Below are positions 46,886 through 55,977 of a DNA stretch of 64,000 nucleotides, one piece after another. Source of the DNA: Negativicoccus massiliensis. GTDB lineage: Bacteria > Bacillota > Negativicutes > Veillonellales > Negativicoccaceae. Both the position numbers and the translations under genes were made by a program. The stretch's first letter is position 1; each line of letters begins with the position of its first letter. The notes beneath the pieces were generated by a model. It was not told where the DNA came from and ran no database searches. It saw only the letters and a list, made by a program, of their open reading frames with translations. Location of the stretch: the NCBI GenBank assembly GCA_900155405.1, contig LT700188.1:1-64000 (forward strand). The letters are read 5' to 3'.

Positions 46886-47361
46886 TTGAGGATTTAAGGG
46901 AACAGGGGCAGATAAAAGACCTGCCTTATGTTCAGGAAGAAAAGGATAATCTTATCAATATTGTAGGAAATATTGTTGGAGAGGTCGATGTAGTAGAAAG
47001 GGAAAATAAGAACGGAGAAGCCTTTAAGGTAGCGAATTTCTCCGTAATAACTAAAGATGATGAAGGAAACAGGGTGTATCACAACTGTTCTGCTTATGGA
47101 GAAAAGAGTGATATTCCAAAGGATTTTAAGCAGGGAGATTTTGTTAAGCTCTTTGGACAAATTAGAACCTCCATTGATGATAACGGCAAGGAGCATAACA
47201 ATATCAGAATACTTTTTTCAAAGCTACTAAAGGCAAAGGAACAGATGAGAGGACAAGAAGAAAAGAAAGAATCTGTACTTGGAGCTATTAAGAAATATCA
47301 GGCTGAAGATAAGGAAAAGCCAAAAGAAAAGAAAGAAGTAACCAAAGAAGCTGAGAGATAA
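46861..47361 (+). pseudogene. Single-stranded DNA-binding protein, 5'-truncated
   Basis: The frame reads LPYVQEEKDNLINIVGNIVGEVDVV...EAFKVANFSVITKD...YHNCSAYGEKSDIPKDFKQGDFVKLFGQI, an OB-fold SSB of the kind carried by Tn916/Tn1549-like conjugative elements, with a Lys/Glu-rich tail. The 5' end is cut at the att core, so no native start remains (GTG at 47074 would give only the C-terminal part). A second, decayed C-terminus lies at 56478. Confidence 0.6.
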
Positions 47362-47368
47362 ATTTATG

Positions 47369-47405
47369 GTCGGTGTGGTCTTGGGACTGCACCGACTCTT
47401 TTTTA
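47369..47405 (+). terminator. Rho-independent terminator
   Basis: GTCGGTG/CACCGAC stem followed by TCTTTTTT, after the SSB fragment. It separates that fragment from the defence operon. Confidence 0.7.
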
Positions 47406-47500
47406 TTTGTGTGAGTTCGATTAAAGAGAATATATTCATGAAAAAAGTACATTTTATGGTATAATATAATAAATATGGTTTTCTTGAATGGAGGATAAGA

Positions 47501-47719
47501 ATGAGGGTTTTTAGTTATAAAAGATTGTTCAAAAAACTCATTGATTTAGATATGACAAATAATGAATTGATGGAAAAGGCAAAAGTGAGTAAAAGTACAT
47601 TTTACAAAATGAAGAACGGGCAGAATGTAACTACAGATGTTTTGCTTAGGATTTGTAACGCTTTAGACTGTAATATTGAAGATATTATAGAAATTAATGA
47701 CATTAAGGAGGTCAAATAA
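47501..47719 (+). CDS. XRE-family regulator of the TIR/caspase operon
   Basis: 72 residues, one Cro-like HTH: FKKLIDLDMTNNELMEKAKVSKSTFYKMKNG. TGGAGGA precedes the ATG and TATAAT lies at 47460-47465. It ends 2 nt before the TIR gene, so it is the first gene of the operon and probably its autorepressor. It resembles the N-terminal HTH of the methyltransferase at 25647. Confidence 0.75.
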   Translation: MRVFSYKRLFKKLIDLDMTNNELMEKAKVSKSTFYKMKNGQNVTTDVLLRICNALDCNIEDIIEINDIKEVK

Positions 47720-47721
47720 TT

Positions 47722-48099
47722 ATGAAAAGAATTTTTATTAGTTTTGCAATTGAAGATGAACGGTTAAGAGATTTTTTAAAAGGACAAGGGAAAAATGAAA
47801 ATAGCCCATTTGAATTTGTGGATATGTCAGTTAAAAAACCGTGGGATTCACAGTGGAAAACAAATTGTAGAACAAGAATAAAAGGCTGTGACGGTGTGAT
47901 ATCAATAGTTACAAAGAATACCAAAAATGCAGATGGACAAATTTGGGAAATGAAGTGTGCAAAAGATGAAAACATTCCAATCGTTGGAATATATGGAAAT
48001 GATAGTCACTCTGGGGTTACTATTCCAAGTGAATGCGGATATATTAGATTAATGGACTGGACATGGTCAAATATTTCAAAGTGGATTGATAATATATAA
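47722..48099 (+). CDS. ThsB-like TIR protein
   Basis: 125 residues. The compact TIR-like fold of the MTH538/ThsB type opens KRIFISFAIEDERLRDFL; WDSQWKTNCRTRIKGCDGVISIVTKNT follows, and IWEMKCA carries the probable catalytic Glu (E76). ThsB proteins make cyclic ADP-ribose-type signals from NAD after sensing phage. It is followed at 18 nt by a caspase-like gene, which would be the signal-activated effector. Confidence 0.75.
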   Translation: MKRIFISFAIEDERLRDFLKGQGKNENSPFEFVDMSVKKPWDSQWKTNCRTRIKGCDGVISIVTKNTKNADGQIWEMKCAKDENIPIVGIYGNDSHSGVTIPSECGYIRLMDWTWSNISKWIDNI

Positions 48100-48117
48100 A
48101 AAAGGAGATGTTTTGAG

Positions 48118-49095
48118 ATGAGTAGAAAAGCACTCGTTGTTGGTATTGATGATTATCAGGGTTGCCCTTTAAATGGATGTGTAAATGATGCAAAAGAAAT
48201 AAAAAACTTACTTGAAACAAATGGAGATGGTTCTCCTAATTTTGAAGTTAAGTTTGCTCCAAATATAAAGACAAAGGATGAGCTTTTGGAATTGTTAAAT
48301 GCTCTTTTTTGTGAAGGTGATTCGGATATATCGTTGTTCTATTTTTCAGGTCATGGAACAGATGAAGTTACAGGAAAAATAGTTACACCTGATTTTAAAG
48401 GCAGAGATATGGGAGTATCAATGTCAGATATTTTGGCTTTATTAAAACAGTCAAAAAGTAAAAATAAAGTTGTTATATTGGATTGCTGTTTTTCTGGTAA
48501 ATTTGGAGAGTTGGGAGTAATTTCATCAAATGAAACAGTATTAGGCGAAGGCGTGACAATTATGACTGCCAGCAGTAGAGATCAATATGCTGTAGAAGAT
48601 GGAATTACTGGTCATGGAGTATTTACTGAATTGTTAATTCAGGGATTATTGGGTGGTGCAGCTGATGTTGGTGGGAATATTACACCCGCAAGTTTATATT
48701 CATTTGTTGATCAATCTCTGGGAGCATGGGAACAAAGACCTCTTTTTAAAACAAATATATCCAGATTTCTTCCTATTAGAAAAATAAAACCTAAAGTTCC
48801 TATTGAAGTTTTAAGGAAATTAAGTGATTATTTTCAAAATCCTGATAGTGAATATCCTTTAGATCCATCTTTTGAATTTACTAATAATCCGGAGTATCAA
48901 ATTGAAATTAAAGAACCATATGCAAAAGATGTAAATATTAGTAAGTTTAAAGAATTACAATTGTATGAAAGTGTCGGTTTAATTGAACCAGTAGATGAGG
49001 AACATATGTATTTTGCAGCAATGAATAGTAAGTCATGTAGGTTGACTCCCTTAGGATTGCATTATTGGAAATTGTCAAAAGATAAAAGATTCTAG
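48118..49095 (+). CDS. Caspase-like (C14) protease effector
   Basis: 325 residues. The caspase/metacaspase core carries the His-Cys dyad: H79 in YFSGHGTD and C124 in LDCCFSG. ALVVGIDDYQGCPLNGCVNDA is the usual N-terminal strand. The C-terminal about 100 residues (ESVGLIEP...SCRLTPLGLHYWKLSK) look like a winged helix. There are no transmembrane segments. In the TIR context it is probably a proenzyme activated by a nucleotide signal, killing or arresting the infected cell. Confidence 0.8.
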   Translation: MSRKALVVGIDDYQGCPLNGCVNDAKEIKNLLETNGDGSPNFEVKFAPNIKTKDELLELLNALFCEGDSDISLFYFSGHGTDEVTGKIVTPDFKGRDMGVSMSDILALLKQSKSKNKVVILDCCFSGKFGELGVISSNETVLGEGVTIMTASSRDQYAVEDGITGHGVFTELLIQGLLGGAADVGGNITPASLYSFVDQSLGAWEQRPLFKTNISRFLPIRKIKPKVPIEVLRKLSDYFQNPDSEYPLDPSFEFTNNPEYQIEIKEPYAKDVNISKFKELQLYESVGLIEPVDEEHMYFAAMNSKSCRLTPLGLHYWKLSKDKRF

Positions 49096-49104
49096 GAGGT
49101 ATAT

Positions 49105-49683
49105 ATGATTTTAACAAATGAATTTTTAAGAAAAGAATCTATAAAAAGAGACATTAATAATGCATCGGAAACAAGGATTTTAAATGAAAATTATGCAGTT
49201 TTTTCCAAAAAAGAATCATATGACTTGTTTATATCGCATAGTTTTTTGGATAAAAAACTGATATTAACGCTAATTGATTTATTTAATAATGCAGGTTATT
49301 CAGTATATGTAGATTGGATAAATGATAAAAATTTAGATAGAAATAATGTATCGCCTAAAACGGCTAAAGTTATTAAAAATAGGATATCTGATTGTAAAGG
49401 CTTATCTTATATCGCTACTGGAAATATCATTAATTCCAAATGGTGTCCATGGGAGTTGGGCTTAGCAGATGGTATGCTAAATGGGAGATCATGTATATTA
49501 CCAGTAATGGAAGAAACGGGTACATTTAAAGGTCTCGAATATTTAGGGATTTATCCATACATAGAATATGAAAAGATAAGTGGTAAAAATACTTATGAGT
49601 TTTGGGTTATAGATCAAGGCGATAGTAGTAGATATGCATCTCTTAGGAGCTGGTTAAATGGATCCACATTAGAAAAACATTAA
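49105..49683 (+). CDS. Second TIR-domain protein of the operon
   Basis: 192 residues, distinct from the first TIR. A 35-residue helical lead precedes YDLFISHSFLDKKLILTLIDLF (box 1), VYVDWINDKNLDR, and SKWCPWELGLADG with the probable catalytic Glu at 117. Starts 9 nt after the caspase gene behind AGGAGG. It could be a second sensor or an NADase effector; canonical Thoeris needs only one TIR, though loci with several ThsB proteins are known. Confidence 0.8.
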   Translation: MILTNEFLRKESIKRDINNASETRILNENYAVFSKKESYDLFISHSFLDKKLILTLIDLFNNAGYSVYVDWINDKNLDRNNVSPKTAKVIKNRISDCKGLSYIATGNIINSKWCPWELGLADGMLNGRSCILPVMEETGTFKGLEYLGIYPYIEYEKISGKNTYEFWVIDQGDSSRYASLRSWLNGSTLEKH

Positions 49684-49700
49684 AAATAATAAGGAGATGC

Positions 49701-50087
49701 CTATCTTTCCATCTCCTTACCCATGTAAATTCCATAGTTCTTTCGTATTTGATAAAGCTCGTCCATAGTAGATTTGGTAGAAGAATATTCTTGCATAAGG
49801 GTATTCTTTTTTTCTTGCAATTTATCAAGTTTATCTAAAATATCCTTTGAATTTGGGAGCTTAGAATAGGATTTTTAAGCTCTGAAAGAGAATTTTCATA
49901 TAGAGTAATGTGAACCTTGTACTCTTCAAAAAATGCCTTGTCAGACGGATTAGCCTTATATTTCTTGTAGCACGCTCTGTATTTTTTAACGGTATGAACT
50001 TGATCCATAGTTGCAGAAAGCTTCTGTATTTCTATATCAATAACCTTTATTTTATCCTGTAAATTTTGTCTTTCATCGGCTAACTTT
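49701..50087 (-). pseudogene. Relaxase C-terminal remnant, frameshifted
   Basis: On the minus strand, ATMDQVHTVKKYRACYKKYK...DKAFFEEYKVHITLYENSLSELK then, after a one-base shift in the A-run near 49872-49876, SYSKLPNSKDILDKL and finally MQEYSSTKSTMDELYQIRKNYG ending YMGKEMER. This is the C-terminus of relaxases of Tn1549-type conjugative elements, supporting origin of the AT-rich cargo from such an element. Confidence 0.65.
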
Positions 50088-50187
50088 TTTATGCCTATAC
50101 AAATAATAAGGATTGTAGCATTATAAATGTAGAAATTAGTTTATTAGTACGTCATACAAAAAAGCGGTGGATATTATGACGAAAGGA
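50083..50187 (+). repeat. Shared leader with CGTCATA/TATGACG operator, copy 2
   Basis: Near-identical to 28572-28676. The arms CGTCATA (50150-50156) and TATGACG (50175-50181) are conserved while the bases between them differ. It stands upstream of the kinase-partner gene here but upstream of fic in copy 1. Confidence 0.6.
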
Positions 50188-50199
50188 GAAATATTTACT

Positions 50200-50475
50200 A
50201 TGTTAAAAGCATATATCAGAGAAGCCTATCCCATCCCTCAAAATTTATCGGGAGAAATAAAGGAATATGTTGAGCGGCTGGAAGAATTATATGTCATTCT
50301 AAACAATATGAGTGACAAAATGAGTGATGAAATGGGTGACGAAGATCCCGAATACATGTCCTTACTTTGGGAATATGAAGATAAACAACAATGGCTGGGC
50401 ATAATGGCGAAAACCAAGGAAGGCATATCGCAAGAGGATTTTGATGCTTTATATTTCAGATACTATATTAGTTAA
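50200..50475 (+). CDS. Small partner protein of the HipA-like kinase, copy 2
   Basis: 91 residues, opening MLKAYIREAYPIPQN and ending FDALYFRYYIS, homologous to 30791-31069 (FRYYVG near its end). Contains a short Met/Ser/Asp repeat (SDKMSDEMGDE). The ATG at 50200 matches the start of the first copy; a longer frame begins within the operator region. Confidence 0.6.
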   Translation: MLKAYIREAYPIPQNLSGEIKEYVERLEELYVILNNMSDKMSDEMGDEDPEYMSLLWEYEDKQQWLGIMAKTKEGISQEDFDALYFRYYIS

Positions 50476-50484
50476 GGAGAAACA

Positions 50485-50775
50485 ATGATTTATTCTTTCA
50501 ATGACATTAATACTATTCCTGGGCATACCTATGGCGGCCTTTCTGGCAGTAAATTAGCATTTGAACGAAATAATGAAGTTTGGTTTTTAAAATTTCCTCA
50601 AAACATACGAGATCAAAACCCACAATTATCTTATTCATTTTCTCCTATTTCAGAATATATTGGATCTCATATTTATCAGTTTTTAGGTGTTCCAACGCAT
50701 GAAACTGAATTAGGAGTTTACCATGATAAAGTTGTTGTTGCGTGCAAGGATTTTAATCAAAAATATAGTTTGTAA
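50485..50775 (+). pseudogene. Truncated HipA/CtkA-like kinase
   Basis: 96 codons homologous to the first about 95 residues of the kinase at 31050 (TYGGLSGSKLAFERNNEVWFLKFPQ, then THETELGVY and VVACKDF). It stops before the catalytic loop and the DNG motif, so it cannot be active. The downstream DNA is a haemagglutinin fragment and an element end, showing that recombination removed the 3' part. Confidence 0.8.
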
Positions 50776-50800
50776 AATCTCAATGTATACCAATGCAGGT

Positions 50801-50926
50801 ATCACTGAAGAAAAAATGAATATGCAGGGAAGTGACTTTCTCGGACAACAAGTCGATGTCATCGTCAAAGATGTACACAAAATCAGCGATGCTAACGACC
50901 GGGAAGAAGGCGTCATAGTAAGTTAA
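50801..50926 (+). pseudogene. Haemagglutinin-repeat fragment, copy B
   Basis: In-frame remnant reading ITEEKMNMQGSDFLGQQVDVIV, homologous to the exoprotein segment near 42885 (ITAGGNMNIQGSTLLGEQ). Ends in TAA and is followed at once by the right-end terminator. Confidence 0.6.
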
Positions 50927-50931
50927 GTATT

Positions 50932-51224
50932 GATAAAAAGACCAGATTTACAAATCTGGTCTTTTTTAGTTTTTGTTGAATAGACAGATGGAAACGATTT
51001 ATTAAAAACCGTATCTATAAAATGGCTGATAAATGGCTGGTCAAGAGTTAATAGAATTATTGAGCCCAATTTTGAGCCCAATAACTCTATTAACTCTATA
51101 AATTTAGCAACAATATGTCAACTTTATCAAAGCAGAAATTCAGACAAAGCGCTTATTTATGGCTCTTTGCGGCAAATTAGTAAACTTAGAAAAAATAACA
51201 AAAACCATGATTTAAAACTCCGGA
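50932..51224. repeat. Element right-end module, copy B (attR)
   Basis: Terminator stem ACCAGATTT/AAATCTGGT (50941-50960), arm sites TGAGCCCAA at 51061 and 51073, core CTCCGGA at 51218-51224. Homologous throughout to 46608-46885. Here the core continues into the tRNA-Arg 3' half, so this is the true right junction at the tRNA site. Confidence 0.8.
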
Positions 51225-51730
51225 ACCGGGTGCGCAGGTTCGATTCCTGCTAGGCGCACCAGCATAATAAAGGCCTCTCGAAAATTCGAGAAGCCTTTTT
51301 TTCATGTTTGAGCCCAATTTTGAGCCCAATTGGATTTGAATTATTGGAAAAGGTACGTACATATGAAGCCTTTTCTTGTTAAAAATCATTTTTCAAGTAT
51401 CGCTTGGAGCGATAATCGAATCAAGCGCAGTTACGGCAACACCTTGATTTGCCAGTGTTAAATGTGAATAGGTGTCTAAGGTCATGTCAATACTGGCATG
51501 ACCTAACCTTTCTTGAACGATTTTGGGGTTTATTCTGGCTAATAATAGTAGTGTTGCATGAGTATGCCTTAGGTCATGAAAGCGAATATGACGCATGATT
51601 TTGGCATCTTTTAAAAGTTTTTGGAATTTTCTTGAACTGTAGTGCCTTTTGTTATAGCCGTGTCCAAATAGACCGCCTATGATCCAATCACAATTCTCAT
51701 AAAGATTTCCTACGTTTTCTCTGTATGAGA
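51218..51730. repeat. Right copy of the 513-bp direct repeat (tRNA 3' half, terminator, int end)
   Basis: Collinear with 16275-16787. It starts at the anticodon loop and includes the tRNA 3' half, its terminator, arm sites and the last 110 or so integrase codons. Identity stops at 51730, where host-like DNA begins. It is not a functional tRNA because the 5' half is missing. Confidence 0.85.
51393..51730 (-). pseudogene. Integrase C-terminal remnant
   Basis: Encodes the last about 110 residues of an integrase almost identical to that at 16450, including HDLRHTHA, LGHAS and LDTYSHL. The N-terminal two-thirds are gone. It shows that a second, related element once occupied this site and was deleted. 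The frame stays open upstream into the amidohydrolase gene, but that extension is not homologous. Confidence 0.85.
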
Positions 51731-51834
51731 TCGGCGTATTGTCCATACTGTCGATTTGGTTCCTTGTCCCCGACAGTGCCGGCAAGCCGCAGGAAAAACA
51801 GTAATCACGAGTATTGACGGAAAGGAAGACAGTT

Positions 51835-53034
51835 ATGTTGACAGATAAGTTGATGCAAATGCTGGAAGCACGCAAGGATGAAATGATTCAAATTCGCCGG
51901 CATCTTCACGAACATCCGGAAGTATCGTTTGAAGAAGTGGAAACGGCGAAATACATTGCCGATTTTTACGCCGGAAAAGATGTCAAAATCGACAAAGAGA
52001 TCGCCGGCAAGCATGGTCTCGTGGTCACCATTAAAGGCGGTAAACCGGGCAAAACAATCGGTTTGCGTGCCGATTTCGATGCCTTGCCCGTACAGGAAGA
52101 AACGGGATTGCCCTTTGCCTCCAAAACGCCCGGCGTGATGCATGCCTGCGGGCATGACGGACATACCGCCTACCTGATGGTTTTGGCGGATTGTCTTATT
52201 CAGCTCAAAGACGAGCTCTGCGGTACCATCAAGATCATTCACCAAAATGTGGAAGAAATGGCGCCCGGCGGGGCAAAAGACATCGTCGCGTCCGGCGTAC
52301 TCGATGATCTGGATTATGTCTTTGCCATTCACTTCCTGCCGACAGGACCGGCGGGCGGTGTCGGCTGGCGCAAAGAATTCACCTTTACCGGTCGTTCCTA
52401 CATGAAACTCAAAATCACGGGAGCGGGCGGTCACGGCTCCTCACCGCATTTGGCCAATGACGCCATCGTGGCCGGGTCGTACTTCGTCACGCAGGCGCAG
52501 ACCGTCATCAGCCGTCGCTTGAGTCCGTTTGACGTCGGTGTCATTACCATCGGTTCGTTTGACGGCAAAGGACAGTTCAACATCATCAAGGAATCGGTCG
52601 AACTCGAAGGCGACATCCGCTGCATGTCGACCGGCGCACAAGAAATCGTGGAACGCGAACTGACCAACTTGGTGAAAGGATTGGAAGTCGGTTTCGGTGT
52701 GAAATGCGACTTCACCTATTACAATGATTATCCGCCGCTCTACAACGATCCCGAATTGACGGAACGGGCCGTGAAGATACTGGAAGCGGCACGGGATAAA
52801 GACGAACGGATCACCGACGTAAAAGAATTTCCGGCGCAAGCACCGTCGGAAGACTTCTCGTATTACACGAAAATCTGCCCCGGTTGCTACTTCTTCATCT
52901 CGGCGACTCCGAAAGGCGTCGACAAACCGGTCTACAATCACAACCCGAAATTAGACATCGACGAAGATGCTCTCTTGGTCGCCGCCAAAGCGGTCGGTTA
53001 TGTCGTGATGGGAATCGGACAGGAAGAAGAATAA
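51835..53034 (+). CDS. M20-family amidohydrolase / aminoacyl-peptidase
   Basis: 399 residues. Hydrolyses N-acyl amino acids or related amides with a bimetal centre. Ligand motifs: MHACGHDGHTAYLM, VEEMAPGGAKDIVASG, a central dimerisation domain (GAGGHGSSPH), and a C-terminal YNHNPKLD stretch. The exact substrate is unknown. Ribosome binding site AAAGGAAG; GC and codon use match the ribosomal block, so it is host DNA. Confidence 0.9.
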   Translation: MLTDKLMQMLEARKDEMIQIRRHLHEHPEVSFEEVETAKYIADFYAGKDVKIDKEIAGKHGLVVTIKGGKPGKTIGLRADFDALPVQEETGLPFASKTPGVMHACGHDGHTAYLMVLADCLIQLKDELCGTIKIIHQNVEEMAPGGAKDIVASGVLDDLDYVFAIHFLPTGPAGGVGWRKEFTFTGRSYMKLKITGAGGHGSSPHLANDAIVAGSYFVTQAQTVISRRLSPFDVGVITIGSFDGKGQFNIIKESVELEGDIRCMSTGAQEIVERELTNLVKGLEVGFGVKCDFTYYNDYPPLYNDPELTERAVKILEAARDKDERITDVKEFPAQAPSEDFSYYTKICPGCYFFISATPKGVDKPVYNHNPKLDIDEDALLVAAKAVGYVVMGIGQEEE

Positions 53035-53050
53035 CAAATACGGTTATACG

Positions 53051-53081
53051 AATGCCCTTGCCGAAGCAAGGGCATTTTTGT
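53051..53081 (+). terminator. Rho-independent terminator
   Basis: AATGCCCTTGC / GCAAGGGCATTTTTG stem-loop after the amidohydrolase gene. Confidence 0.85.
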
Positions 53082-53195
53082 ATTATCGCGCGAAGCCGTC
53101 ATACCGAACGCAGGGGGTTGCAATTTGTCGGGTGAGGATATATGATGACGATTAAGAATAGTAACTATATTTTTAACACATGAGGTGATGGCAAA

Positions 53196-55847
53196 ATGAA
53201 ACGGATCAGACGGGAACGACTGTTGGCGAGCCTTGTCGGCGCGGCGGTATTGGCGGGAAGCGTCGGGGTGACGGCACAGGCGGCGGAGACGCTGACGGAT
53301 GCGGAGATTTTACAGCTGCGGGCCATGCTGGCGGGAACGGAGACAAACCAACAGCAGGACACGGTGATTCTTGGACAGCGGGCGAAGGCATTGAAAGAGG
53401 CCGCTTCTGATCGAAACGGCAATACGGAAGTGACCTCCGACGGTGCAGTGTCGATAGGAACTGACAGCTCGGCGGCGGGCAATAAGAGTGTGGCAATCGG
53501 TGCGGATGCCAAGACGGGCTCACGGTATACCACGGTGGCTCTGAACGGTAGTGCAAACCAAGTGGTGGCGCTTGACAAAAATGCCGACGGTGCGGTGGCG
53601 ATCGGTAATTCGGCACATGCCTTTACCGCGGGAAGTGTTGCACTTGGACGTAACGCTAAGGCGGGAAAAAGCTACTTAACACCGATTGAGACGGTCGGTA
53701 TTGCGATCGGTGATGGTGCACAAGCATTGGCGGCTAATGATCGGTATACGCCGAGCGATGATGCGGGGATTGCGGTCGGCCGTAATGCGATTGTAAAAGG
53801 AAATTTATCCTTGGTAATCGGAACAGGTGCGTATGCGGAACAAGGAGGCAATATTCTCATCGGGGCGAATGCGAAAACCTACGCGTTGAAAGACAATTCC
53901 CAACAGGACACAGTCCATCCTCTCAGTTCCGTCGGTATCGGTACCAACGTGGAAATCCGAGGCCGCCAGTCATTGGCGTTGGGCAAGGAGGCCAGTGTCG
54001 GGCGAGGATTGTTATATGCGAATCCCGATTCAACCGGCGAGTATGATGAGTTCAACGGCGTGGTGTTGGGCTATAAAGCCAGCGCATTGCGCCCCGCCTC
54101 GGTCAGTCTCGGTGCGTTGAGCGGAACGGAACGACAAACGCGTTATTTGGATAAAGCAAATTGGACATTGGATGAATCCGTGAAGTACAAAAAAGATCAG
54201 ATCGTGATCGCGCCGTATAGCGATACGAAGCTTCGGTTTACGGATAGTCAGACATTGGGGCAGTCGTACTATGCATTGCATGAAGGATTTGGGCAGCAAT
54301 ATGTGTACGGGGTCGTCTCGGTCGGTGGTGCCGTAGACGGTACCATGTATGATCCGAACCTAAGGAAACATAAAAAGGTGAAAGTACCGTTTTTAAGGCA
54401 GATCATAAATCTCGCTGACGGTACGGAAGATACCGACGCGGTGAACTTGCGTCAGTTGAAAGGGCTCGCGAATGCGCCGATGAACTTCTACTTCGGTGGT
54501 TCTAAGGATAAGAACAATACCTACACGCCGGGGACGATAAACTGGAGCATGCCGCTCAATGAATTCCGTATGGATTTCGGCGACGGTTTGAAAGCGGAAC
54601 AAGTGACCGACCAAGACGGTAAGAAATACACACTCGTTACGCTCGATAAAGACAGCTTGAAAAATGATCCTGCCTTTAAGGGAGATAAAGGCGACCAGGG
54701 ACCGCAAGGACCTAAGGGCGAAGACGGTGCAGTAGGACCGCAAGGTCCGCAAGGTCCAGAAGGCCCGCAAGGCCCACAAGGTGATCAAGGCGAAAAAGGT
54801 GAAACTGGAGCAGTAGGACCGCAAGGACCGCAAGGACCTAAGGGTGAAGACGGTGCAGTAGGACCGCAAGGACCGCAAGGACCTAAGGGTGAAGACGGTG
54901 CAGTAGGACCGCAGGGACCGCAAGGACCTAAGGGCGATAATGGCGACAAGGGCGCAGACGGTAAGTCAGCCTACGAAGTTTGGAAAGATCACAAAGAAGC
55001 TGACGGCACTCAACCGAACAAGGACAAATCGGAAAAACAGTTCCTTGATTCCTTGAAAGGTAAAGACGGTGCGGACGGTGCCGGCGGTACGGACTTTACG
55101 GTGACGGCGGACGGCCCGAAAGCGGACTCCGAGTTTAAAGTAGATGCGGATCATGCGCAACTGAACATCGTCGGTGACAAGACGAATATCACCACGTCGA
55201 TTGAAGCTGACAACACCGTAAAAGTGGCGTTGAACAAAGACATCAAGGTGGACTCCGTGGAAGTCGGCGGTAAAGACGGCAAGCCGGGCGTGAAGATTGA
55301 CGGCGACGGCATCAACATGAACGGCAAGAAGATTGAAAACCTGGCACCGGGTACGGCGGCCAATGACGCGGCGACAGTCGGTCAGGTCAATGAAGTGCGG
55401 GATGAAAGCCGCGAAGGCAATGCGATGAATGCGGCGTTGGCGGCACTCAAGCCGCTCGATTTCGATCCGCTCCAACGTAGCCAAGTGATGGCAGGCGTGG
55501 GATATTACCGTGGCAAGCAGGCGGTAGCATTGGGGTTGTCGCACTACTCCAATGAAGATACGCTCGTGCATGCGGGCATCTCGTATGCGGGCAGCTCGGA
55601 ACTGATGGCCAATGCGGGGATCAGTTGGCGGTTCGGCAGCAAGGACGATCGCGAGTTGCGTCAGGCACGGAAGGAACGCTTACCGCAATATGCGGCGGGG
55701 CCGATGAGCTCGGTCTATGTACTGCAAGATGAGGTCGCCAGATTACAGGCGGTCAATGCGGAACGGGACAGCGTGATTGCGCGGCAGTCGGAACAGATTG
55801 CGGCGTTAGAAGAACAAATCCGTCGGATTACGGCACGTTTAGGCTGA
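53196..55847 (+). CDS. Trimeric autotransporter adhesin (YadA-like) with collagen-like stalk
   Basis: 883 residues. Signal peptide to about 30 (TAQAAE). The YadA-type head shows repeated [20 protein letters not shown] and SLALGKEA turns (about 85-300). A neck/stalk follows with [11 protein letters not shown], then collagen-like GPQGPKGED triplets (about 495-590) and a second stalk ([21 protein letters not shown]). The membrane anchor ends near WRFGSKDD, followed by an unusual C-terminal coiled coil of about 65 residues. Such tails beyond the anchor are seen in Negativicutes adhesins. Confidence 0.92.
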   Translation: MKRIRRERLLASLVGAAVLAGSVGVTAQAAETLTDAEILQLRAMLAGTETNQQQDTVILGQRAKALKEAASDRNGNTEVTSDGAVSIGTDSSAAGNKSVAIGADAKTGSRYTTVALNGSANQVVALDKNADGAVAIGNSAHAFTAGSVALGRNAKAGKSYLTPIETVGIAIGDGAQALAANDRYTPSDDAGIAVGRNAIVKGNLSLVIGTGAYAEQGGNILIGANAKTYALKDNSQQDTVHPLSSVGIGTNVEIRGRQSLALGKEASVGRGLLYANPDSTGEYDEFNGVVLGYKASALRPASVSLGALSGTERQTRYLDKANWTLDESVKYKKDQIVIAPYSDTKLRFTDSQTLGQSYYALHEGFGQQYVYGVVSVGGAVDGTMYDPNLRKHKKVKVPFLRQIINLADGTEDTDAVNLRQLKGLANAPMNFYFGGSKDKNNTYTPGTINWSMPLNEFRMDFGDGLKAEQVTDQDGKKYTLVTLDKDSLKNDPAFKGDKGDQGPQGPKGEDGAVGPQGPQGPEGPQGPQGDQGEKGETGAVGPQGPQGPKGEDGAVGPQGPQGPKGEDGAVGPQGPQGPKGDNGDKGADGKSAYEVWKDHKEADGTQPNKDKSEKQFLDSLKGKDGADGAGGTDFTVTADGPKADSEFKVDADHAQLNIVGDKTNITTSIEADNTVKVALNKDIKVDSVEVGGKDGKPGVKIDGDGINMNGKKIENLAPGTAANDAATVGQVNEVRDESREGNAMNAALAALKPLDFDPLQRSQVMAGVGYYRGKQAVALGLSHYSNEDTLVHAGISYAGSSELMANAGISWRFGSKDDRELRQARKERLPQYAAGPMSSVYVLQDEVARLQAVNAERDSVIARQSEQIAALEEQIRRITARLG
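54681..54954 (+). repeat. Collagen-like tandem repeat region
   Basis: Gly-x-y triplets encoded by 45-bp units ([15 protein letters not shown] per unit), three of them nearly perfect from about 54817. Because the units are nearly identical at DNA level, length variation by slippage or recombination is expected. Confidence 0.85.
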
Positions 55848-55861
55848 TCAGGCGGGAAAAT

Positions 55862-55896
55862 ACAAAAACGGAGTCCGAAAGGACTCCGTTTTTGTA
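55862..55896 (+). terminator. Rho-independent terminator
   Basis: ACAAAAACGGAGTCC / GGACTCCGTTTTTGT, a 15-bp stem with a GAAA loop, after the adhesin gene. Confidence 0.9.
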
Positions 55897-55977
55897 TGCG
55901 GATAACAGTATGAGCAGCGCTTATATCGATCGGTCGGGATAGACCGCCTGAAAGATTTCCCGCATGCCTTCCGCAGC

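Noticed and set aside
51218-51292. Second tRNA-Arg gene
   Set aside because: Only the 3' half from the anticodon loop is present; the acceptor and D-arm 5' half are missing, so it is an att remnant.
51733-51875. N-terminal extension of the integrase remnant
   Set aside because: The frame stays open by chance into the amidohydrolase gene; homology to the intact integrase stops at 51730.
54681-54954. Regular repeats resembling a CRISPR array
   Set aside because: The 45-bp units are contiguous, in frame and encode Gly-x-y triplets within the adhesin; there are no spacers.
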